Assembly (NCBI GenBank): GCA_018242205.1
Contig: JAFECJ010000026.1
Location: forward strand, 1-58,203
From: Pseudomonadota bacterium
GTDB taxonomy: Bacteria > Pseudomonadota > Alphaproteobacteria > Rhizobiales > Xanthobacteraceae
Reading direction: 5' to 3'
DNA length: 58,203 nucleotides
Below, piece by piece: positions 52,651 through 58,203 of this stretch; position 1 is the stretch's first letter; the number at the start of each line of letters is the position of its first letter. A model generated the notes under the pieces. That model saw only the letters and a list, made by a program, of their open reading frames with translations, was not told the origin of the DNA and did not search any database. The translations under genes were made by a program, and so were the position numbers.

Positions 52651-53685
52651 ATGGCCGAGAAACTGTTTCCCACCACCGTCGTCGGCAGCTATCCGCAGCC
52701 TGACTGGCTGGTTGACCGCAAGATGCTGTCGAAGGTGGTGCCGCGCGTGCGCATGAAGGAGATGTGGCGCGTCACCAACGAATGGCTGGAGCAGGCGCAG
52801 GACGACGCCACCATCGTCGCCATCCGCGCCATGGAGCGCGCCGGCATCGACGTCATCACCGACGGCGAGATGCGGCGCGAGAGCTATTCCAACCGCTTCG
52901 CCACCGCGCTCGACGGCGTCGATATCGAGAACCCCGGCTTCGTCAAGGCGCGCTCCGGGCAGCAGACGCCCGTGCCCCGCATCGTCGGCAAGGTGCGGCG
53001 CAACGGCCCCGTCGAGGTGCGCGATATGCAATTTCTGCGCGCCAACACCGATCGCACGGCCAAGATCACGCTGCCTGGTCCTTTCACCATGAGCCAGCAG
53101 GCCAAGGACGAGCACTACAAGGACGCCGAAGCGCTGGCCATGGACATGGCGGCGGCGGTCAACGAAGAGGCGCACGATCTGGTGCGGGCCGGGGCCGACG
53201 TCATCCAGCTCGACGAACCCTGGGTGCGCAACGATCCGGACAGCGCGCGGCGCTATGCCGTCAAGGCGATCAACCGCGCGCTCGAGGGCCTCAAGGTGCC
53301 GACCGCGGTACATCTGTGCTTCGGCTATGCCGCGGTGGTGCCCGGCGAAACCAAGCCGACCGGCTATTCCTTTCTCGCCGAGCTCGCCGACACCACGGCA
53401 ACGATGATCTCGATCGAAAGTGCGCAGCCGAAGATCGATCTCGGCGTGCTCGCCGATCTGGCGCCGAAAAAGATCATGCTCGGCGTGCTCGACTTATCCG
53501 ATCTGGTCGTCGAGACGCCGCAGCGCGTCGCCGAGCGCATCCGCCTCGGTCTCAAGCATGTCAGCCCGGATCGGCTGATCCCGGCGCCGGACTGTGGCAT
53601 GAAGTATCTGCCGCGCGAGGTCGCCTTCGGCAAGCTCAAGGCCATGGTCGAGGGCGCGGCGCTGGTGCGGGCCGAGTACGCCTGA
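52651..53685 (+). CDS. Core-MetE-like (cobalamin-independent methionine synthase C-domain) methyltransferase
   Basis: 344 residues: only the zinc-containing catalytic barrel of MetE, without its N-terminal half. Markers: TTVVGSYPQPDWLVDRKML at the start, ITLPGPFTMSQQ, ADVIQLDEPW and zinc ligands His221 and Cys223 (HLCFG), Glu256 and Cys315 (DCGMKYL). Full MetE is about 750 residues. Short relatives either transfer methyl groups from methylcobalamin to homocysteine or act as demethylases in catabolism. The last gene of the ABC importer operon, so it probably acts on the imported compound or its methyl group. SD-like CCTGGAG lies 9 nt before the ATG at 52651. Confidence 0.9.
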   Translation: MAEKLFPTTVVGSYPQPDWLVDRKMLSKVVPRVRMKEMWRVTNEWLEQAQDDATIVAIRAMERAGIDVITDGEMRRESYSNRFATALDGVDIENPGFVKARSGQQTPVPRIVGKVRRNGPVEVRDMQFLRANTDRTAKITLPGPFTMSQQAKDEHYKDAEALAMDMAAAVNEEAHDLVRAGADVIQLDEPWVRNDPDSARRYAVKAINRALEGLKVPTAVHLCFGYAAVVPGETKPTGYSFLAELADTTATMISIESAQPKIDLGVLADLAPKKIMLGVLDLSDLVVETPQRVAERIRLGLKHVSPDRLIPAPDCGMKYLPREVAFGKLKAMVEGAALVRAEYA

Positions 53686-53780
53686 CGCTGTGCCCGGCGC
53701 TGCGCCCAACGCTGCACCCAATGTTGCGGACTTGCCTTGATCCCTGGCCTCCGGTAGCAGTCGGGGGCGGCTCACGGCCG

Positions 53781-53801
53781 GCCGGCGGCAAACCCGCCGG
53801 C
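53781..53801 (+). terminator. Possible terminator hairpin after the MetE-like gene
   Basis: GCCGGCGG/CCGCCGGC, perfect 8-bp arms (53781-53788 / 53794-53801) with loop CAAAC, about 95 nt past the stop. No T-tract follows, so termination is uncertain. Confidence 0.35.
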
Positions 53802-53840
53802 ATCCTGGCGCAGCGGATTATGACGCTGCGTCAGTGAGTT

Positions 53841-53914
53841 GCGGGTGTAGCTCAATGGTAGAGCAGCAGCCTTCCAAGCTGAATACGAGGGTTCGATTCC
53901 CTTCACCCGCTCCA
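53841..53914 (+). tRNA. tRNA-Gly (UCC)
   Basis: Complete cloverleaf: acceptor GCGGGTG/CACCCGC, D arm GCTC/GAGC, anticodon loop CTTCCAA with anticodon TCC, T arm GAGGG/CCCTT around TTCGATT, encoded CCA. The first anticodon-stem pair is a G-A mismatch. Confidence 0.95.
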
Positions 53915-54183
53915 GCCGCCCTCCTGGCCTGACGGTATCCGCGGCGCGCGGCCGGCTCGGCGCCGCTTGGTCCTCCGCGTTTCACTCGAACTGAATCGGC
54001 CGCCCGCAAGCCGTCGCGGCGCGCCTTCGGCCGCCGCCTCGCATACCGGTACCTCCCCGGGCGCCGCAAGGCTGGTGATGGCAAACATCTCATATAGAAA
54101 AGGTAGTAGACAAAGCTATATAAAATAAGTGAGTGTTAGATACTATCTCGCGGTGAACTCTCTGGCCTTCGAGGAGACGCGCC

Positions 54184-54549
54184 ATGGCTGAAGTCCATGT
54201 CGGAACGCTCGCCGAGTTCGGCGACGGCGATCGCAAGATCGTCAGCAGCGGTTCGGTGGAGGTCGGGGTTTTCCGCTGGAGCGGCGAGTTCTACGCCTAC
54301 AGCAACATCTGCCTGCACCAGGGCGGTCCGGCCTGCGAGGGCCTCATCATGCATCAGGTCGAAGACGTCGTCTCCGCCGACCGCAAGTACTGCCGCCAGA
54401 CCTTTTCGCAGACGAACGTCAACTTCGTCTGCCCCTGGCACGGCTACGAATACGACATCCGCACCGGCGAATTCGTCGGCGATCGCAAGCGCAAGCTCAG
54501 GTCATACAAGGTCGTGACGCGCGGCGACGATATCTACGTCGAGATATAG
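54184..54549 (+). CDS. Rieske [2Fe-2S] ferredoxin-like protein with an enlarged cluster loop
   Basis: 121 residues, cytoplasmic, single Rieske domain that would carry electrons to an oxygenase or similar enzyme. Cluster ligands: Cys43 and His45 (CLHQGG) and Cys83 and His86 (CPWHGYEYD). The two halves are separated by 37 residues, roughly 20 more than in ordinary Rieske ferredoxins, and the insert holds two extra cysteines (Cys51, Cys70). Start at 54184 with GAGGAGACGCGCC upstream. First gene of a rightward set with a small protein, amidohydrolase, binding protein and VOC protein. No oxygenase gene is in view; one may lie past the right edge. Confidence 0.88.
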   Translation: MAEVHVGTLAEFGDGDRKIVSSGSVEVGVFRWSGEFYAYSNICLHQGGPACEGLIMHQVEDVVSADRKYCRQTFSQTNVNFVCPWHGYEYDIRTGEFVGDRKRKLRSYKVVTRGDDIYVEI

Positions 54550-54560
54550 GGGGCACCGTC

Positions 54561-54851
54561 ATGGCCAATGCCGCGATCGACGCCGCAATCGATGTTCTCG
54601 ACAATGACGATGAAACCGCGCTGAGCGATCAGGACTTGCAAAGGGTTCTCGCCGCCGCCGTGCGGCGCTATTCGGCGCGGGCGATGGAGCGCCGGCTCGA
54701 TGCCTTTCCGGCGCCGAGCCGCGTCACCGCTACCGACGTGATGTTCGCCGCCACGGCGATGCTGCGCGCCGCCGAGGTTCACCTGTTCGAGTTCGCGACC
54801 TGGCAGACGTTTTCCGGAATCAGGGCCGAGCACGGACGCGAGCGGATGTGA
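54561..54851 (+). CDS. Small hypothetical protein in the Rieske/amidohydrolase cluster
   Basis: 96 residues, acidic start then basic and helical (AAIDVLDNDDETALSDQDLQ, VLAAAVRRYSARAMERRLDA, FPAPSRVTATDVMFAATAML). No signal peptide or membrane segment. GGGGGC lies about 10 nt upstream of the ATG at 54561, and it is 11 nt after the Rieske gene, so co-transcribed. The family is not recognised. A role as partner of the Rieske protein or its oxidase is possible from position only. Confidence 0.68.
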   Translation: MANAAIDAAIDVLDNDDETALSDQDLQRVLAAAVRRYSARAMERRLDAFPAPSRVTATDVMFAATAMLRAAEVHLFEFATWQTFSGIRAEHGRERM

Positions 54852-54890
54852 GGCGGACGAGGACGCAATGAGGGGCAAGCGGAGCAGACG

Positions 54891-56126
54891 ATGGAAATGA
54901 GCCTGAGCGGCGGTCGCACGCAGACCATCGAGAGTTTCCGCACCGCCGAGTTGCTGCGGCATGCCCGTCAGCAGGCGGTGGCGCGCCGCTACGCCGACTT
55001 CCCGATCGTCGATGTCGATTCGCATCACTACGAGACCGACGCGGTGTCCGCCGCCGAGATCATCGAGTACATCAACGATCCGGTCCTCAAGCAGCTCGCG
55101 CTCAGCGCCTCCCAGGTCGGCGCCAAGAACGCCAACGGCTCCAAGGGCCTCGGCATTCTGCCCTCCGGCATTGCCTATCAGGACATGGGCGGGCGCGTGA
55201 CGCGCTATCCGCTGCGTGGTTTCGAGGAGACCGACGGCAAGGAGCATCGCGATATCGCGCTCACCAAGCGCTGGATGGACGCGATGGGGATCGATCTGAC
55301 GATCCTGTTTCCGACGATGATGCTGGATCTCGGCTTCCATCCGCAGGTGCAGGTCGAAGTGGAGCTGGCGCAGGCCTACAACAAATGGCTGGTCGAGCGG
55401 CTTCTGGCGGTCGAGCCGCGGTTCCGCTCGATGCTTTATCTGCCTTTCAACGATCCGGAGGCGTGCGTCCGCACCATCGAGGAGTTCGGCGACAAGAAGG
55501 GCGTCATTGGCTTTCTCGTGACCTCGGCGCGCATGAAGCCCGTGCACGACAACGCTTATGCGCGGATCTACGCCATGCTCGAGGAGCGCGGGCTGCCGAT
55601 CGGCTTTCACGGTAACTACAACTGGGGCGACGTGTCGTTCTCGACGATGAACCGCTTCATCTCGGTGCACTCGATCGGTTTCGTCTTTTACAACATGGTC
55701 CACATGGTCAACTGGATCATGAACGGACTGCCGGAGCGATTTCCGAAGCTGAAGGTGATGTGGATCGAGAGCGGTCTTGCCTGGGTGCCGTTCATGATCC
55801 AGCGCCTCGACAACGAATACAAGATGCGCACGTCCGAAGCGCCGGCCCTGAAGAAATTGCCGGGCGATTACATCCGCGACATGTATTTCAGCTCGCAGCC
55901 GATGGAAAAGCCCGACGATCTGCGCATCCTCGAGACGACGTTCAGGATGATCAATGCGGAGACGCAATTGATGTATTCGTCGGACTACCCGCATTGGGAT
56001 TTCGACCTGCCGAGCGTGATCTACGACCTGCCGTTTCTCAGCGAGAGCGCCAAGCGCGCCATTCTCGGCGGCAATGCCATCAAACTGTTCAATCTCGGGA
56101 CCGTGCCGAAAATGGCGAAGATCTGA
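54891..56126 (+). CDS. Amidohydrolase-2 family metal-dependent hydrolase/decarboxylase
   Basis: 411 residues, TIM-barrel amidohydrolase-2 (ACMSD/gamma-resorcylate decarboxylase superfamily). Metal-site candidates: N-terminal VDVDSHHYE, the central His in IGFHGNYNWGDVSF, and the C-terminal Asp in YSSDYPHWDFDLPS. Members decarboxylate aromatic or semialdehyde acids or hydrolyse C-C/C-N bonds. GGAG 6 nt before the ATG at 54891. Same-strand neighbours are a Rieske ferredoxin gene and an ABC binding-protein gene, consistent with degradation of an aromatic or related compound. Substrate unknown. Confidence 0.9.
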   Translation: MEMSLSGGRTQTIESFRTAELLRHARQQAVARRYADFPIVDVDSHHYETDAVSAAEIIEYINDPVLKQLALSASQVGAKNANGSKGLGILPSGIAYQDMGGRVTRYPLRGFEETDGKEHRDIALTKRWMDAMGIDLTILFPTMMLDLGFHPQVQVEVELAQAYNKWLVERLLAVEPRFRSMLYLPFNDPEACVRTIEEFGDKKGVIGFLVTSARMKPVHDNAYARIYAMLEERGLPIGFHGNYNWGDVSFSTMNRFISVHSIGFVFYNMVHMVNWIMNGLPERFPKLKVMWIESGLAWVPFMIQRLDNEYKMRTSEAPALKKLPGDYIRDMYFSSQPMEKPDDLRILETTFRMINAETQLMYSSDYPHWDFDLPSVIYDLPFLSESAKRAILGGNAIKLFNLGTVPKMAKI

Positions 56127-56207
56127 TCGGCGCCCCCTCGAACTGCGATAACCGTCTTGCCGGAGAGTTGCCTGTAAACCGCTGCACCGAAAAAATGGGG
56201 AAGCATC

Positions 56208-57176
56208 ATGCGTGAACGCAACGTTCTGCTCTTGGCTGCCATTGCCTCCGCCGTCGTCTTCAGTCAACAGGCCTTCGCGCAAACGCAGAAGGTGAGGGTG
56301 GCCACCGCCTTCCTCGGCCTGTGGGATACCTCGCAGCCGACCTTCTGCAAGGATCGCGGCGAGTTCGCCAAAGCGGGGCTCGACGTCGATATCATCACGA
56401 CGCGCGGCGGCTCCGAGTTGATCCAGGCGGTAGTCGCCGGCAGCGCGGATATCGCCTATTCGGTCGGCGTCAACGCGGCGATCGCCGGCTTCGTCGGCGG
56501 CTCGAAAACCAAGATCATCTCCGCCGAGTTCAAGGGACAGAACGACACTTACTTCTATGTGCCGGTCAACAGCCCGATCAAGTCGATCGCCGACCTGAAG
56601 GGCAAGTCGGTCGCCTATCCGCGGCCGGGCGGCGCCAGCGATGCTCTGCTGCAGTCGTTGAAGCAGGACCGCAACCTCGATTTTAAGATGGTCGCCACCG
56701 GTGGTCTCGACGCGACCTTCACCCAGACGATGACCAAGCAGGTCGACGTCGGCTATTCGTTCCCGCCCTATATCCTGGCGCAGGTCGAGAAGGGCGAGGT
56801 GCGCGTGCTGTTTGCCGGCGACGAGGTTAAATCGCAACGCGATCTGACGCAGCGCGTCACGATCGCCGGCGAGCAGTTCCTCAAGGATAAGCGCGACGTT
56901 GCCGCGAAATTCCTGAAGGTGCTCGATGGCTGTATCGATTGGGCCTACGCCAATCCCGAACAATCGCTGCAGGCCTACGCCGCACTGAACAAGATCGACC
57001 TCGCGAGCGCCCGCAAGGGCATGACCTTTTACAAGCGCGAGACGCTCGCGTTCGGCCCGCCCAGCCATTTCGAGACGGTCATGGGCCAGGCGGTCACCGC
57101 GAAATTCATCGAGAAGCCGTTGACGGCCGATCAGATGAAGGCGCTGATCGACATCGTCTATACGCCGGGCCAATAA
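56208..57176 (+). CDS. Orphan NitT/TauT-type ABC substrate-binding protein
   Basis: 322 residues, periplasmic. Signal peptide ends QAFAQ (about residue 25). Type-2 binding fold: VRVATAFLGLWDTSQPTFCK, SELIQAVVAGSADIAYSVGV, IADLKGKSVAYPRPGGASDA and FTQTMTKQVDVGYSFPPYIL. GGGGAAG precedes the ATG at 56208. No permease or ATPase gene follows within the window, so it either uses components past the right edge or shares those at 50264-52620. It follows the amidohydrolase gene by 81 nt and likely delivers the cluster's substrate. Confidence 0.88.
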   Translation: MRERNVLLLAAIASAVVFSQQAFAQTQKVRVATAFLGLWDTSQPTFCKDRGEFAKAGLDVDIITTRGGSELIQAVVAGSADIAYSVGVNAAIAGFVGGSKTKIISAEFKGQNDTYFYVPVNSPIKSIADLKGKSVAYPRPGGASDALLQSLKQDRNLDFKMVATGGLDATFTQTMTKQVDVGYSFPPYILAQVEKGEVRVLFAGDEVKSQRDLTQRVTIAGEQFLKDKRDVAAKFLKVLDGCIDWAYANPEQSLQAYAALNKIDLASARKGMTFYKRETLAFGPPSHFETVMGQAVTAKFIEKPLTADQMKALIDIVYTPGQ

Positions 57177-57264
57177 GCATCCGCCTGGGCGGCACGGCCG
57201 GCGCGAACGCATGCGCCCGCCGGGTGCTTCACGCGGCGGCGCGGCCGGTGTAGATGTGCGCGCC

Positions 57265-58128
57265 ATGACCGATACCGCCCTGCGCCTCTCGCTTGCCCTC
57301 GATCACGCCGTGATCAATGTCCGGGGGCAGCTCGACGACGCCGTAACGCATTTTACACGGCTTGGCTTCCAGTTGACCGAGCGCGGCCATCACTCGCTGG
57401 GTTCCAGCAACCACCTCGCGGTGTTCGGCAGCGACTATCTCGAACTGCTCGGTTTCATGCCCGGCAACGAGGGCAAGCGCGCCGATTTGATGACGCATCC
57501 GCTCGGGCTTACCGGGCTGGCGTTTCGCGCCGACGATCCGGCTCTGGTCTACGACACGTTGCGCGCCCGCGACCTGCCGGCGCTGGAGCCGCTGGCGTTC
57601 GAGCGCCCGGTGGCGCTGCCGGATGGCACGACACGGGATGCGCGCTTTAGCATTGTGCGGTTCCCGGCCGGCACGGTGCCGAACGGCCGCAGCTTCTTCT
57701 GTCATCATCACACGCCGGAGCTGGTGTGGCGGCCGGAGTGGCAGGTGCATCGCAACGGCGCGCTCGGCGTTGCCGAATTCACCATCGCGGCGCGTGAGCC
57801 GGCGCGCACCGCGACCTTGTACGAGTCGATGTTCGGCAAGGACCTGATGTCGCCGGTCGCCGGCGGCGTCGCCTTCAAGGCGCCGACATTCACGCTGTTG
57901 ATCCTGACGCCGGCCGCCATTGCCGAGCGCTACAACGGCGCCGCGCCGGAGAGCGCCGACGGCTCCGACCGCATGGTCGCGCTCGGTATTGCCGTGAAAT
58001 CGCTGGAGACGCCGCGCGCGGTGCTGGACGGGGAGGGCGTGCCTTACACGCCGCTCGCGTCCGGCGGCCTGGTCGTGCCGCATGGGCAGGCCGGCAATGC
58101 GGCTTTGGCTTTCCTCGAGCGCGCGTGA
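57265..58128 (+). CDS. Two-domain VOC (glyoxalase/dioxygenase fold) protein
   Basis: 287 residues starting at the ATG at 57265; an ATG at 57211 adds 18 Gly/Ala/Arg-rich residues. Two vicinal-oxygen-chelate modules: residues 8-125 (LALDHAVINVRGQLDDAVTH, SDYLELLGFMPGN) and 150-285 (GALGVAEFTIAAREPARTAT, LYESMFGKDLMSPV). It matches the glyoxalase-like domain family with metal-binding His/Glu candidates in DHAVIN, FCHHHTPELVW and YLELLG. Members include isomerases, dioxygenases and lyases. It follows the binding-protein gene by 88 nt on the same strand. Probably a catabolic step, reaction unknown. Confidence 0.85.
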   Translation: MTDTALRLSLALDHAVINVRGQLDDAVTHFTRLGFQLTERGHHSLGSSNHLAVFGSDYLELLGFMPGNEGKRADLMTHPLGLTGLAFRADDPALVYDTLRARDLPALEPLAFERPVALPDGTTRDARFSIVRFPAGTVPNGRSFFCHHHTPELVWRPEWQVHRNGALGVAEFTIAAREPARTATLYESMFGKDLMSPVAGGVAFKAPTFTLLILTPAAIAERYNGAAPESADGSDRMVALGIAVKSLETPRAVLDGEGVPYTPLASGGLVVPHGQAGNAALAFLERA

Positions 58129-58153
58129 GGCGAGGGGCGCCGCCGACTAAAAT

Positions 58154-58198
58154 AATATTCCTAGGACTATTGACACTCTCGTCGCTCTAGGCTTATCT
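58154..58198 (+). promoter_or_regulatory. Promoter-like region with an operator-like palindrome at the right edge
   Basis: TTGACA at 58170-58175 is a perfect -35 hexamer, 17 nt before TTATCT at 58193-58198, a weak -10. An 18-bp palindrome centred on CCTAGG (58154-58171, one mismatch) overlaps the -35. It suggests a regulated rightward gene just beyond the window. Confidence 0.45.
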
Positions 58199-58203
58199 TC
58201 CAC

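Noticed and set aside
53841..53914. tRNA-Gly as an integration site of a genomic island to its right
   Set aside because: No integrase, no repeated tRNA 3' end and no clear base-composition change were seen in the window; same for tRNA-Thr and tRNA-Tyr.

Overview
The window is GC-rich, densely coded alphaproteobacterial chromosome. Gene content and style (fused NarK, NarGHJI with a trailing parvulin, FdsGBA-FdhD-FdsD formate dehydrogenase, many ABC and LysR/IclR catabolic sets, MHS transporters, Rhizobiales-type small secreted proteins) point to Hyphomicrobiales, probably a Bradyrhizobium/Xanthobacteraceae-like soil bacterium. This is inference from families; no rRNA gene is present.

Layout. 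1-1.8 kb: cheW and a truncated chemoreceptor gene, leftward. 2.2-6.5 kb: a TPR lipid-free exported protein, a His/Lys-repeat exported protein, then a cobalamin riboswitch driving a BtuB-like TonB receptor and a small exported protein. 6.5-13.4 kb: a frameshifted metallo-beta-lactamase-fold gene, a lipoprotein, a cold-shock protein, tRNA-Thr, an MHS-type transporter, three small hypotheticals, an RlmB-type rRNA methylase and tRNA-Tyr. 13.5-25.5 kb: one long leftward nitrate-respiration operon narK(fused)-narGHJI-parvulin-small protein-DUF2478-carbonic anhydrase, preceded by an FNR-type box. 25.7-27.7 kb: a divergent Crp/Fnr-family regulator and nnrS, each with its own FNR-type box.

27.8-35.3 kb: a catabolic locus. 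A rightward ThDP enzyme-TcuA-TcuB set faces a leftward LVIVD protein-type-1 binding protein (no signal peptide)-IclR set. 35.7-42.5 kb: a LysR regulator, a complete Liv-type ABC importer and a convergent secreted alpha/beta hydrolase. 43-49 kb: NAD-dependent molybdenum formate dehydrogenase (fdsGBA, fdhD, fdsD). 49.2-53.7 kb: a NitT/TauT-type ABC importer with two permeases, followed by a core-MetE-like methyltransferase. 53.8-58.2 kb: tRNA-Gly, then a Rieske ferredoxin, small protein, amidohydrolase, orphan NitT/TauT binding protein and two-domain VOC protein, plus a promoter-like right edge.

Working together: nitrate is imported by NarK and respired by NarGHI, with NO handling by NnrS under Crp/Fnr control. 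Electrons could come from formate (FDS) and from quinone-linked oxidation by TcuA/TcuB. The ABC importers and associated enzymes look like uptake-plus-degradation modules for organic acids or aromatic and methylated compounds whose substrates cannot be read from sequence. The strongest candidates for something undescribed are the ThDP-TcuAB / LVIVD-binding protein-IclR locus, the ABC importer-core-MetE operon beside formate dehydrogenase, and the Rieske/amidohydrolase/VOC set.
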